Source of the DNA: Solirubrobacter taibaiensis
Lineage (GTDB): Bacteria > Actinomycetota > Thermoleophilia > Solirubrobacterales > Solirubrobacteraceae
Direction of reading: 5' to 3'
NCBI GenBank assembly: GCA_027587225.1
Contig: JAPDDQ010000009.1
Coordinates: forward strand, 1-64,000
DNA: 64,000 bases
Position 1 is the first letter of the stretch. Each line of letters opens with the position of its first letter. Positions 17,875 to 26,847 of this stretch are shown here, piece after piece. A program made the translations under genes and the position numbers. The notes beneath the pieces were generated by a model. That model saw only the letters and a program-made list of their open reading frames with translations. It was not told the origin of the DNA and did no database searches.

Positions 17875-18195
17875 TCACGGCGCCTTGTCGACGTGGTCGC
17901 GGTTCGTCCACCCGAGGTCCGAAGTGGTGTTCCGCCGCCCGCGACCACTTCGCGGTGCGGGCGGCGAGCCATGGTCGCTAAGGACGGGCGACCGTGCCGA
18001 TCTCGAGCTGCTTGATCGGCGGTTGACGACCCATCCAGGGAGTTGGCTCTGCGTGAGAACCCCGCAGCGGACACAGGTGATCGGCTCGTCGGGGTCGGGC
18101 TGCGCGTGGGTGGCGGCCTGGGCGGCAGGGACGGCCGCCATCAGGCTTGCGGTGGCGACAGTGCCGGCGCGGATGCGGAGGAGTGGGCGGGTCAT
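17875..18195 (-). CDS. Possible small secreted protein
   Basis: This ORF has a good Shine-Dalgarno (AGGAG, 5 nt before the ATG) and a plausible signal peptide: MTRPLLRIRAGTVATASLMA followed by AVPAAQA, a possible cleavage site. A CVRC pair (about residues 41-44) follows. After about residue 60 the sequence becomes Arg/Ser-rich and looks non-coding, so the gene may be frameshifted or the true product shorter. No family recognised. It sits in the debris at the right edge of the island. Confidence 0.35.
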   Translation of the reverse strand: MTRPLLRIRAGTVATASLMAAVPAAQAATHAQPDPDEPITCVRCGVLTQSQLPGWVVNRRSSSSRSARSPVLSDHGSPPAPRSGRGRRNTTSDLGWTNRDHVDKAP

Positions 18196-18285
18196 ACGAG
18201 CTCCTGGTGTGAGTTGCAGGCTCGCCGTTACGGCGCTTGATCGACACAGAGCACGAAGGGCGCGCGGAAATCCGTCGGCGACTCG

Positions 18286-18432
18286 TCAAGTTCGGCGCCC
18301 GCGACCATCCGGATAGCCGAGGGCTCGGATCGTCAGGGCTCGCACGAGATCCCGGTCGCAGCGGGGCAGCGCCGCGAGAGCGGCGGCCACGGTGACGCAC
18401 AGCGCGGCTCTGTGCTGGATGACGCTGCTCAT
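18286..18432 (-). CDS. Possible 48-residue small protein, ATGA-coupled
   Basis: The ATG overlaps the stop of the gene at 18429-18704 in an ATGA arrangement. The product is short, with a hydrophobic Ala/Leu/Val centre (AALCVTVAAALAALP) and a basic tail. The coupling is the only real support; it may be chance. Confidence 0.25.
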   Translation of the reverse strand: MSSVIQHRAALCVTVAAALAALPRCDRDLVRALTIRALGYPDGRGRRT

Positions 18433-18704
18433 CGGCTGCCCCACTTCCTGGCCCCGGCGATCCAGCGGGTTGCGGTGATCACGGCGATGATCCCGACGAG
18501 CGCGGTCACCACGGCAGGCTCCGGCCGCAGAAGGGCGATGACGGCGCCGACGAGCGCGAGGTTGACGACGGTCACGAACGCCTCACGGGAACGATTCGGC
18601 GCCGGGCCGACGCGGAGGACGTCCTGGATCAGCTCGTCGGGGCGCGCCTTGCGAAAGGTGGCGGCTCGACGCGTTGACTTACTGCGGTGCGGGTCTTGTT
18701 CCAT
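18429..18704 (-). CDS. Possible small two-span membrane protein
   Basis: The 91-residue ORF has a basic N-terminal half and two likely membrane spans, AFVTVVNLALVGAVIALL and VVTALVGIIAVITATRW, ending in positively charged residues. Only a weak Shine-Dalgarno precedes the ATG. The family is unknown. It might be a genuine conserved small membrane gene or a remnant at the island border. Confidence 0.4.
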   Translation of the reverse strand: MEQDPHRSKSTRRAATFRKARPDELIQDVLRVGPAPNRSREAFVTVVNLALVGAVIALLRPEPAVVTALVGIIAVITATRWIAGARKWGSR

Positions 18705-18965
18705 GGCTCAAGCGTCGCGATGCGTCGTCGCCGCGAGTAGTGCCTGAAGTCACTCGTTAGCGGCACTTTCTCACGGGGTGGCGATGACAAAAGTCATGGA
18801 GAGACAGTTCCGTCACCGCCGTCGAGTTCGCTCTCGAGCTGCCGGTCTGTTGCGCCAGCGGGAGATCTCGGCCTGAAACGGCCCCGGCCTGCTCGACGAA
18901 TACGGACTCACCGACTGACTGACCTCAGAAACGGCAGAGGTCGGGCGACCGGTAAGGTCGCCGTC

Positions 18966-19484
18966 GTGGCGCGCAGGCGAACCGAGCGGGGTGACTTCTC
19001 GCCGCTGCGGGTCTACAGCGACCCGTTCCAGCACGCGGCGATCGCCGCGGCCGTCGTGGCGCCGCTGACCCGTGGGACGTCGCGGCGCGTGGTGGTCACC
19101 GCCGTCGCCGCTTCCGTGGTGATCGATCTCGACCACGTGATCGCCGCCCGATCGGCGCGGCCGCGCGCGACGACCGGGCTGGATCAGCGTCCGCGCAGCC
19201 ACAGCTTGCTCGTGGCCGCGATCGCCGGGGCGGCGGTCGCCGTGCGCGCGGGGCCCGCGCACGGATGGGCGACGTTCGCCGCGCTCGGGTCGCATCTGCT
19301 GCACGATGCCGGCGACACGGCCGCCGCCACTCCGATCCTGTGGCCGTTCAGGCCGGCGCGCCAGATCGGCCGTCGCCGTCAGGTCGCCGGGACGCTGCTG
19401 CTCACCACAGGGTCGATCGCCGCCGGTTACGCCGCAGCACGCGCGAGAGCTCGCGCCGCTGCTTGTGCTGATTGTGCCCTTTGA
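18966..19484 (+). CDS. YdjM/DUF457-type membrane-bound metal-dependent hydrolase
   Basis: GTG start. The 172-residue protein shows the family's metal-binding features: DLDHVI (about 56-61), RSHSLLVA (about 78-85) and GSHLLHDAGD (about 108-117), followed by TPILWPF. Hydrophobic helices lie between. YdjM-like proteins are inner-membrane predicted hydrolases, with no well-defined substrate. The last 83 bp overlap the converging glycosyltransferase gene. The stretch 18705-18965 upstream holds no recognisable gene; I take 18966 as the point where native chromosome resumes. Confidence 0.75.
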   Translation: MARRRTERGDFSPLRVYSDPFQHAAIAAAVVAPLTRGTSRRVVVTAVAASVVIDLDHVIAARSARPRATTGLDQRPRSHSLLVAAIAGAAVAVRAGPAHGWATFAALGSHLLHDAGDTAAATPILWPFRPARQIGRRRQVAGTLLLTTGSIAAGYAAARARARAAACADCAL

Positions 19485-20187
19485 ACGCCTTGGCGGCGAA
19501 CAGGGTGAGCCCGATGGTGACCACCAGGCCGACGGCTCGTTTGCCGCGGAACGAGGACTCGCCGTGCTCGCGCTGGCGCATGTGGACCGGCACCTCGAGG
19601 AGCCGGAGCTTGGCGTCGGTGATCCGCACCAGCGCCTCGACCTCGGGGGCTTCGCAGATGTAGTCGTCGGCCAGGAGCTCGAGCGCCGAGCGGTCGACCG
19701 CGTACAGGCCGCTGGTGCCGTCGGAGATCGGCTGTCCCAGCCGCAGGCGCATCAACAGCCGCAGCAACGTGGTGCCGAACACGCGCTCGGGCGCTGGCTT
19801 GTAGCGCTCGCCGTCGCGACCGGACTCGGGGAGGAAGCGCGATCCGATGGCCACGTCGCACTCACCGGAGCGCACCAGCTCGAGCATGCGGGCCAGTTCC
19901 TCCGCGAGGTGCTGGCCGTCGGCGTCCAAGCGCCCGCAATAGTCGTAGTCGCGCTTGAGGGCTTGGCGGTAGCCCTCGGCGATGCCCACCTTCAGGCCGC
20001 GGTTGGAACCCAGGGAGACCACGTCGGCACCGTGGGCGCGTGCCACGGCCGCGGTGGCGTCGGTGGAGCCGTCATCGATGACCAGCACGTCGGCTTCCGG
20101 CAGGTTGGCCCGCGCGTCCTCGATCACGGCCGGCAGTGACGCCTCCTCGTTCCATGCGGGGATGAACACGAGCGTTCTGTCGGCCAT
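19402..20187 (-). CDS. Family 2 glycosyltransferase (polyprenol-phosphate mannosyltransferase-like)
   Basis: A GT-A fold domain covers residues 5-215 of 261: FIPAWNEEASLP at the start, VLVIDDGSTDAT (nucleotide binding), LDADGQH as the metal-binding DXD, and ISDGTSGLYAVDR / VPVHMRQREHGESSF near the acceptor site. A single hydrophobic segment VGLVVTIGLTLFAAKAF near residue 225 and a very basic tail anchor it at the membrane. Similar enzymes move a sugar from a nucleotide donor to a polyprenyl phosphate. No flippase or acceptor gene is adjacent. Confidence 0.88.
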   Translation of the reverse strand: MADRTLVFIPAWNEEASLPAVIEDARANLPEADVLVIDDGSTDATAAVARAHGADVVSLGSNRGLKVGIAEGYRQALKRDYDYCGRLDADGQHLAEELARMLELVRSGECDVAIGSRFLPESGRDGERYKPAPERVFGTTLLRLLMRLRLGQPISDGTSGLYAVDRSALELLADDYICEAPEVEALVRITDAKLRLLEVPVHMRQREHGESSFRGKRAVGLVVTIGLTLFAAKAFKGHNQHKQRRELSRVLRRNRRRSTLW

Positions 20188-20297
20188 GACTGTGCAGCGT
20201 AATCGCAGCGCCAGTGAGCGCGGATCACCCGTAGAGGATGAAGCCGGGTCAGTCTCGGACCGTTAAACGTGGGCCTTCAAGTCCGAGGAGGTCGCAC

Positions 20298-21758
20298 GTG
20301 GCGTCGATGGATGTTCCGGCAGACCCGTCTGCCGTGGCGAAGCCGGTCCGCGCGTCGGTGGTCAAACCGACGTACATCACCTGGGTGACGCTGGCGTTCA
20401 TGACGACGGCGTCGGTCGCGAGCCTGCGCAGCGCGCCGACGATGGCGGTCTACGGCCTGACGTGCGTGTTCCTGTACCTGGTGCCGGCGATCATCTTCCT
20501 GCTGCCGCAGTCGCTGGTCGCGGCCGAGCTGGCGTCCGGCTGGACCGGCGGCGTGTTCCGCTGGGTCAGCGAGGGCCTGTCTCCGCGCTGGGGCCTGTTG
20601 GCCGTCTGGTGCCAGTTCGCCATGACGATCTTCTACTACCCCACGTTGCTGGGCTTCGTCGCGAGCACGCTCGCGTACGTCTTCAACCCTGACCTTGCCG
20701 ACAACGGCGTCTACACCGGCATCGTCATCGTGCTGGTGTTCTGGCTGGGCGTGTTCATGTCGGCACGCGGCGGCACCGGCGGGATCGCCAAGCTCGCATC
20801 GAGCGGGCTGCTGATCGGGACCCTGATCCCCGGCGCGATCCTGGTCGCGCTCGGCGTCGTGTACCTGCTCCAGGGCAATGATTCGGCGGCGCCGATGACC
20901 TCCGATCACCTGATCCCGCAGTGGACGGGTATCGCGAGCCTGGTGCTGATCGTCAACAACTTCCTCTCCTACTCGGGGATGGAGATGAACGCGGTGCACG
21001 TCGGGTCGCTCAAGAACCCCAAGAAGGAGTTCCCGCGGGCGATGTTCTTCGCGTGCGGGCTCGTGCTGTTGATCTTCATCCTCCCGGCGTTGGCGATCAG
21101 CTGGGTGATCCCCGCGGACCAGCTGAGCCTCACCGCCGGAGTGATGCAGGCGTTCGACGCGTTCTTCGCGTACTTCAACCTGCAGAAGCTGGTCCCGATC
21201 GTGGCGATCGCGCTGGTGTGCGCGTCGGCGGGCGGGATGCTGACGTGGCTCGCGGGCCCGTCGAAGGGGCTGCTGCTGATCGCCCGCAAGGAGGGCTATC
21301 TGCCGCCGTTCTTCCAGCACCAGAACGACAACGAGTTCCCCGTCAACATCCTCGTGGTCCAGGGTGCGATCACGACGGTGATCGCGTTGCTGTATGCGCT
21401 CGTCCCGTCGGTGTCGAGCGCCTACTGGATCCTCAGCGTGATGACCACGCAGGTCTACCTGATCGTGTACCTGCTGATGTTCGTCGCCGCGGTCAAGTTG
21501 CGCCGCACGCAGCCCAACGTCGAGCGCGGGTACACGGCGCCGGCGCTGTCGTTCCTGTGCGTGATCGGCTTCATCGCCTCGGCCGCGGCGATCCTGATCG
21601 GCTTCGTGCCGCCGTCGCAGTTCGAGAACGGCAGTGACGCGGCCTACATCGGGCTGATCCTGGCGGGCACGGTGCTGCTCGGCCTGCTGCCGCCGTGGCT
21701 GTTCCTGAAGTTCCGCAAGCCCAGCTGGAAGTCGGCCGAGCCGGAGTCGACGTCATGA
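20298..21758 (+). CDS. APC-family amino-acid permease
   Basis: The GTG at 20298 was chosen because GAGGAGG ends 6 nt upstream. The 486-residue protein has about 12 spans, conserved glycine-rich helix breaks (GGVFRWVSEG), the SYSGMEMNAVHVGSLKNPKKEFPRA loop between spans 6 and 7, and a charged tail. The family exchanges or symports amino acids; this layout recalls GadC/YjeM antiporters. It heads an operon with two exopeptidases, so it probably imports amino acids released from peptides or exchanges them. The next gene overlaps by 4 bp. Confidence 0.87.
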   Translation: MASMDVPADPSAVAKPVRASVVKPTYITWVTLAFMTTASVASLRSAPTMAVYGLTCVFLYLVPAIIFLLPQSLVAAELASGWTGGVFRWVSEGLSPRWGLLAVWCQFAMTIFYYPTLLGFVASTLAYVFNPDLADNGVYTGIVIVLVFWLGVFMSARGGTGGIAKLASSGLLIGTLIPGAILVALGVVYLLQGNDSAAPMTSDHLIPQWTGIASLVLIVNNFLSYSGMEMNAVHVGSLKNPKKEFPRAMFFACGLVLLIFILPALAISWVIPADQLSLTAGVMQAFDAFFAYFNLQKLVPIVAIALVCASAGGMLTWLAGPSKGLLLIARKEGYLPPFFQHQNDNEFPVNILVVQGAITTVIALLYALVPSVSSAYWILSVMTTQVYLIVYLLMFVAAVKLRRTQPNVERGYTAPALSFLCVIGFIASAAAILIGFVPPSQFENGSDAAYIGLILAGTVLLGLLPPWLFLKFRKPSWKSAEPESTS

Positions 21759-22213
21759 GCGCTCCCGATGCGTCCCGGCGGTCGCCGGACAGCGACAACA
21801 TCCGGCTCTGGTACTGGATCATCGGGTCCTTCCTCGTCGTCCTGGCGATCGTCGGCCTCGTCACCTACAGCGGCAAGAAGGACGACGCAGCGGCCCAGCA
21901 GAAGGCCGCGGAGCTCACGCAGGCGTTCGAGCAGGCCGGGTTGACCGTGCCCGTCAACGAGGACGTCTTCATCCGCTCGTTCGGCACCGACGGTGGGGCG
22001 GTGTGCGAGAACCCCGCGAACGCGCTCGGCCGGGCGACGCTGCACGACCAGATGACCAACGGGGGCAGCTTCGTCGGTCGCCGGCCGGTCATCGTCGATC
22101 GGCGGATCCTGGTGGGCGGCGCGCTGATCCTCCAGACGTACTGCCCCGAGAAGCTCGAGGAGTTCAAGGAGAAGACCGACGAGCTCAAGACCGACGACGT
22201 GATCAAGCGCTGA
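21755..22213 (+). CDS. Single-span membrane protein of unknown function
   Basis: ATGA overlap with the permease gene sets the start. The 152-residue protein has a short polar N terminus, one span (about 18-40, LWYWIIGSFLVVLAIVGLVTY), then an outward domain of about 110 residues with two cysteines (GAVCENP and QTYCPEK) that could form a disulfide. No family recognised. Its fixed place between a permease and an MFS gene, overlapping both, suggests an accessory role in transport. Confidence 0.75.
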   Translation: MSAPDASRRSPDSDNIRLWYWIIGSFLVVLAIVGLVTYSGKKDDAAAQQKAAELTQAFEQAGLTVPVNEDVFIRSFGTDGGAVCENPANALGRATLHDQMTNGGSFVGRRPVIVDRRILVGGALILQTYCPEKLEEFKEKTDELKTDDVIKR

Positions 22214-23706
22214 TGGCGGCGGTCGAGGATCGCAAGGCCGGCGGCGGCGTCCTGTTCGCCGCCTGCGTCTCGGCGCTGGTGGTCAACGCGAACACGTCGG
22301 CCGTGACGATCCTGCTGCCGTCGATCAGCGAGGACGTCGGCGCGCCGATCGCCCAGCTCCAGTGGGCGGTGACCGGCTACTCACTCGTCGGCGCCGCCGT
22401 GATCGTCACCTCGGGCGCGCTCGGCGACGTGCTCGGTCGGCGCAAGGTGTTCATCGCCGGGCTCGCGCTGTTCATCGCCTCATGCGCGCTGATCGCCCTC
22501 TCGACGGGCGCCGCCGGGGTGGTGGGCGGCCGGATGATCCAGGGTGCGTCCGGAGCCACGATCCTGGCCTGCGGGATGAGCCTGCTGTCGGTCGGCGCGT
22601 CGGGACCGTCGCAGATGCGGGCGGTCACGCTGTGGGGCGCGGCGTCGGCCGCCGGCGGGGCGCTCGGGCCGCTGATCGGCGGCGTGCTCGTCGACACGAC
22701 GGGCTGGCAGGGCCTGTTCTGGATCGACGCCGCGATCGCCGCCGTGTGCGTGCCGGTGACGCTGCGCACCGTCCAGGAATCGCGCGATCCGCAGCGTTCG
22801 CGCTCGATCGACTGGACGGGGACGGTGCTCGTCGCGCTGGTGCTGGCGCCGGTGGTGCTCGCGCTCAGCAAGGGCAATGACTGGGGCTGGGCGTCGGTCG
22901 CCACGCTGGGGTGCTTCGCGGTCTCGCTCGTGTCGCTGGTGTTGTTCGTCAAGGTCGAGCGGCGGGTGAGCGCTCCGCTCGTCGACCTCGATCTGCTGCG
23001 GAACCGGATCCTGGTCGGGGCCACGCTGGCGATCCTGCTCGTCGCGGGGTCGATCAACGCGCTGATGTACGTCCTGAGCTTGTACTTCCAGGATCCGGAC
23101 GGATTCGGGATGAGCGCGTTCGAGGCCGGGCTGGCCACGCTGCCGGCGGCCGCGGCGATGATCGCCATCACGCCGGCGATCACGCCCTTGGCGGGCAAGA
23201 TCGGCGGCGGCCGGGCGGTGGCCCTCGGGTTCGGCCTGGCGACACTCGGCTTCGCCGTGCTGGCGTTCGTCGAGGCGTCGTGGACGTACGCGGTGTTCAT
23301 CGGACCGCTGCTGGTGCTGTCGGTCGGCCTCGGGCTCGCGAACGGGCCCGCCTCGTCGGGCTCGACCGCCGCCGTGTCGGCCGACCAGGTCGGGTCAGCC
23401 GCGGGGATCTCGAACATGGCCCGGTACGTCGGCGCCGCCGTGGCCGTCGCGGTGATCGCGATGGTCAACAACGCGGTCGCGAACAACCACACGGACGCCG
23501 GCGAGTCGGCCTCGGAAGCGCTCGCCGCGGGGCTTGCGAGCTGCGCGCTGATGATGGCGATCTGGTGCGCCGCCGGGGTCCTGCTGATCGGTCTCATGCG
23601 GCGGCACCGCCCGACGGGCACGCCGGCCGTCCAGCGCGCGGCCGCGGCGGCGGCGTCGAGCCACACGATCCCGATCGAACCCGCTGCGACCCCCGTACAA
23701 GCATGA
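22213..23706 (+). CDS. MFS transporter, DHA2 type
   Basis: The ATG shares a base with the previous stop (TGATG). The 497-residue product has about 14 spans. The DHA2 N-terminal signature NANTSAVTILLPSISEDVG, span-2 loop GALGDVLGRRKVF and span-4 RMIQGASGA are clear. The C-terminal tail is Ala/Thr-rich. It is likely a proton-driven exporter; in this operon it could export excess amino acids or dipeptides (inference). Confidence 0.87.
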   Translation: MAAVEDRKAGGGVLFAACVSALVVNANTSAVTILLPSISEDVGAPIAQLQWAVTGYSLVGAAVIVTSGALGDVLGRRKVFIAGLALFIASCALIALSTGAAGVVGGRMIQGASGATILACGMSLLSVGASGPSQMRAVTLWGAASAAGGALGPLIGGVLVDTTGWQGLFWIDAAIAAVCVPVTLRTVQESRDPQRSRSIDWTGTVLVALVLAPVVLALSKGNDWGWASVATLGCFAVSLVSLVLFVKVERRVSAPLVDLDLLRNRILVGATLAILLVAGSINALMYVLSLYFQDPDGFGMSAFEAGLATLPAAAAMIAITPAITPLAGKIGGGRAVALGFGLATLGFAVLAFVEASWTYAVFIGPLLVLSVGLGLANGPASSGSTAAVSADQVGSAAGISNMARYVGAAVAVAVIAMVNNAVANNHTDAGESASEALAAGLASCALMMAIWCAAGVLLIGLMRRHRPTGTPAVQRAAAAAASSHTIPIEPAATPVQA

Positions 23707-23724
23707 GAACGAGGAAGGAACGCA

Positions 23725-25086
23725 ATGCCCGCTGATGAGCTGCGCGAGGCCGTCAAAGCGCTGATGGGCCAGGCGAAGGACGACTTGGCCGAGCTCGTCT
23801 CGTTCCAGTCGGTCGCCGACCCGAAGCAGTTTCCGGCGGAGGAGTGCGAGAAGGCGGCCCAGTGGGTCGTCGATGCGTTTGCCGCCGCCGGGCTGCAGGA
23901 CGTCCGCATGTCGATGACCCCCGACGGCTCGAACTGCGTGCACGGCCACGCTCCCGGACCCGAGGGCACGCCGACGGTGCTGCTGTATTGCCACTACGAC
24001 GTCCAGCCGCCGCTCGGCGAGGACGCGTGGACGGTGCCGGTGTTCGAGCTGACCGAGCGCGACGGGCGCTGGTACGGCCGCGGCAGCGCCGACTGCAAGG
24101 GCAACATCGTCATGCACCTCACCGCGCTGCGGGCGCTCGAGCAGGTCAACGGCGGGTTCCCGTGCTCGATCAAGCTCATCTGCGAGGGCTCGGAGGAGCA
24201 GGGCACCGGCGGGCTGGAGGCGTTCGTGCCCGAGAACGTCGAACTGCTGCGCGCCGACACGATCCTGGTCGTCGACACCGGCAACTTCGCGGTCGGCGTC
24301 CCAACGCTCACGACCACGCTGCGCGGGATGACGAGCGTGGACGTCAAGCTCGAGGCGCTCAGCAGCCCGATGCACTCGGGCATGTTCGGCGGGCCGGCGC
24401 CGGACCCGGTGGTGGCCATGATCCAGCTGCTCGGGTCCCTGCACGACGAGCACGGCAACACGACGATCGACGGACTCGACAACGACCAGAGCTGGACCGG
24501 CGTCGACTACTCGAGCGAGCAGTTCCGCTCGGATGCCAACGTGCTGGACGGCGCCGAGCTGATGGGTGACGGGTCGGTCGCGGACATGCTGTGGGCACGC
24601 CCGTCCGCCACGGTGCTCGGCATCGATGTACCGCACGTGATCGGCTCCTCCGCCGCGATCCAGGCTTCAGCCGCGGCGCGCGTCAGCCTGCGGATCCCGA
24701 ACGGGGTCGGTGGCCAGGAGGCACAGGACGCACTGGTCGAGCACCTGCAGACCCGCGTGCCCTGGGGCCTGGACTGCACGATCGAGCGCGTCGCCGTGGG
24801 TGACCCGTTCCAGGGGTCGCTGTCGGGCCCCGGCTACGAGTCGCTGAAAGCCGGGATGGAAGAGGCCTACGGGCGCGAGTTGACGACCGAGGGCCAGGGC
24901 GGGTCGATCCCCCTCTGCAACGTGTTCGCCGAGACCTACCCGGACGCGGAGATCATGTTGATGGGGGTCGAGGAGCCGAAGTGCCTGATCCACGCGCCCA
25001 ACGAGAGCGTGGATCCGTCCGAGATCGAGCACATCGCGCTGGCCGAGGCGCTGTTCCTCGAGCACTACGCGAAGGCGGCGCCGTGA
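23725..25086 (+). CDS. M20-family metallo-dipeptidase
   Basis: Preceded by GAGGAAGGA. The 453-residue product has all M20 zinc ligands and catalytic residues: His90 and Asp92 in LLYCHYDVQP, the bridging Asp123 in RGSADCKGN, catalytic Glu157 with ligand Glu158 in GSEEQG, a later Asp in VVDTGN and a His in CLIHAPNE near the C terminus. The inserted lid/dimerisation domain spans roughly 200-380. This type resembles carnosinase-like/PepV dipeptidases acting in the cytoplasm. The gene is followed by an M24 peptidase overlapping 4 bp. Confidence 0.92.
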   Translation: MPADELREAVKALMGQAKDDLAELVSFQSVADPKQFPAEECEKAAQWVVDAFAAAGLQDVRMSMTPDGSNCVHGHAPGPEGTPTVLLYCHYDVQPPLGEDAWTVPVFELTERDGRWYGRGSADCKGNIVMHLTALRALEQVNGGFPCSIKLICEGSEEQGTGGLEAFVPENVELLRADTILVVDTGNFAVGVPTLTTTLRGMTSVDVKLEALSSPMHSGMFGGPAPDPVVAMIQLLGSLHDEHGNTTIDGLDNDQSWTGVDYSSEQFRSDANVLDGAELMGDGSVADMLWARPSATVLGIDVPHVIGSSAAIQASAAARVSLRIPNGVGGQEAQDALVEHLQTRVPWGLDCTIERVAVGDPFQGSLSGPGYESLKAGMEEAYGRELTTEGQGGSIPLCNVFAETYPDAEIMLMGVEEPKCLIHAPNESVDPSEIEHIALAEALFLEHYAKAAP

Positions 25087-26201
25087 CCCGGGCCGCCTTC
25101 ACCACCCAGGACTTCGCCCGGCGGATCGAGCGCGCGGTCGAGCAGGCCCAGGCCGCGGGCCTCGACGGCGTGTTGGTCACGCCCGGCCCTGACCTCGTCT
25201 ACTTCACGGGCTACCAGCCGACGGCGATCACCGAGCGCATCACGCTCCTGGTCGCGCAGCGGGGCCATGACCCGGCCATGATCCTGCCGATCCTCGAGCG
25301 CCCGGACGCCGAGGCGGCGCCGGGCGGCGCGGCGGTGACGCTGACGGACTGGACCGACGGCGACGATCCGTACGCGGCGACGGCTGAGCTGCTCGAACCG
25401 GAGGGGCGCTACGCGATCTCCGACTCGGCGTGGGCGATGCACGTGCTCGCGCTGCAGGCGGCGCTGCCGGGCGCGCACTACGTGTCGATGACCTCGACGC
25501 TGCCGATGCTGCGCGCGGTCAAGACCGCCGAGGAGATCGAGCGCCTCGCCGCCGCGGGTGCCGCCGCCGACGCGTCACTCGAGGAGATCGTGCAGGTGCG
25601 CTTCGCCGGCCGGACCGAGAACGAGGTGGCCGCCGACCTGAACGCGCTGCTGCGCAAGCACGGGCATTCGCAGGTGGACTTCACCGTGGTCGGCTCCGGT
25701 CCCAACGGCGCCAACCCGCACCACGAGGCGGGCGAGCGGACGATCGAGCAGGGCGACATGGTCGTCCTGGACTTCGGCGGGCTCAAGGACGGCTACGGCT
25801 CGGACACCACGCGCTCGGTGCACGTCGGGGAGCCCACCGCGGAGGAGCGCGAGGTGTACGAGATCGTCAAGCGCGCCCAGCAGGCCGGCTTCGACGCGGT
25901 GCGCCCGGGCATCGCCTGCCAGGAGATCGACCGCGCGGCCCGCACGGTGATCGCCGACGCCGGCTACGGCGAGTACTTCATCCATCGCGTCGGGCACGGG
26001 ATCGGGGTCACCACGCATGAACCGCCCTACATGATCGAGGGCGAGGAGCGCCTGATCGAGCCGGGGATGTGCTTCTCGATCGAGCCCGGCATCTACCTGC
26101 CGCAGCGTTTCGGCGTGCGGATCGAGGACATCGTCGTCGCCACCGAGGACGGCGGCCGGCGCCTGAACAACACCCATCGCGAACTACGCATCGTCACCTG
26201 A
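25083..26201 (+). CDS. M24-family Xaa-Pro dipeptidase/aminopeptidase
   Basis: GTG start inside the stop of the M20 gene. An N-terminal creatinase-like domain (1-140) is followed by a pita-bread domain with the five metal ligands Asp230, Asp241, His305, Glu334 and Glu348 and the HRVGHGIGV / SIEPGIY blocks. The enzyme removes N-terminal residues before proline. With the M20 dipeptidase it completes breakdown of proline-containing peptides in the cytoplasm, consistent with the separate (hydroxy)proline operon in this window. 372 residues, normal for the family. Confidence 0.92.
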   Translation: MTRAAFTTQDFARRIERAVEQAQAAGLDGVLVTPGPDLVYFTGYQPTAITERITLLVAQRGHDPAMILPILERPDAEAAPGGAAVTLTDWTDGDDPYAATAELLEPEGRYAISDSAWAMHVLALQAALPGAHYVSMTSTLPMLRAVKTAEEIERLAAAGAAADASLEEIVQVRFAGRTENEVAADLNALLRKHGHSQVDFTVVGSGPNGANPHHEAGERTIEQGDMVVLDFGGLKDGYGSDTTRSVHVGEPTAEEREVYEIVKRAQQAGFDAVRPGIACQEIDRAARTVIADAGYGEYFIHRVGHGIGVTTHEPPYMIEGEERLIEPGMCFSIEPGIYLPQRFGVRIEDIVVATEDGGRRLNNTHRELRIVT

Positions 26202-26223
26202 AGCACGAGAACGGAGACAGCGC

Positions 26224-26760
26224 ATGCCCATTGACACCCTGCTGGTCTATGTCGGGAGCTACGGGAGCGTCGCGGACGCCGAGGCCGACTATGAGCTCGT
26301 CAAGGACCTGCACACCGAAGCGGGTCTGATCGACGCCTACGACGCCGCGGTGGTCGAGCGTCGCGAGGGCGGAAAGACCAAGATCGTCAAGAAGCACGAG
26401 ACGCCGACGCGGGTCGGTGGCGTGCTCGGCGGTGGCGCCGGGCTGGCGACCGGGCTGGTCGTGGCGCTGTTCCCGTTCGCCGCGGTCGGGGGCGGGCTGC
26501 TGGTGGGCACCGCGGCCGGCGGTGCGATCCTCGGCGCGGTCGCCGGGCACGCGGCGGCTGGGCTGAGTCGCCACGATCTCAAGGAGTTCGGTGAGCACCT
26601 CGACACCGGCGAGGCCGGGCTCGTGGTCGTCGCCTTCTCGGACATGGGGGCGAAGGTCGAGCGGGCGATGCAGCGGGCGGCCAAGCTCGAGCAGAAGGAG
26701 CTGAAGGCGGACACGGACGAGATCGAACGTGACGCCACTGCCGCCGCGGCCCAGGCGTGA
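26224..26760 (+). CDS. DUF1269 membrane-associated protein
   Basis: GGAGA lies before the ATG. The 178-residue protein starts LLVYVGSYGSVADAEADYELV, typical of DUF1269, and carries a glycine-rich hydrophobic middle (about 64-112, GGVLGGGAGLATGLVVALFP and following) of the glycine-zipper kind. A soluble C-terminal part has Lys/Glu-rich helices. Function unknown; relatives are often stress-related. It follows the M24 gene by 22 bp and may belong to that operon. Confidence 0.8.
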   Translation: MPIDTLLVYVGSYGSVADAEADYELVKDLHTEAGLIDAYDAAVVERREGGKTKIVKKHETPTRVGGVLGGGAGLATGLVVALFPFAAVGGGLLVGTAAGGAILGAVAGHAAAGLSRHDLKEFGEHLDTGEAGLVVVAFSDMGAKVERAMQRAAKLEQKELKADTDEIERDATAAAAQA

Positions 26761-26847
26761 CCCGCGTCATGCGGATCGGGTGAGGCGCAGGCGGGCGGGA
26801 GACGAGAGAGTGCGTCGGCGGACCGCTGACGAGGAAGGGGCAGGTCG

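Noticed and set aside
9011..18965. A direct repeat of the tRNA-Glu 3' end marking the far end of the island
   Set aside because: Scanned by eye and not found; a computed repeat search could still reveal a drifted copy.
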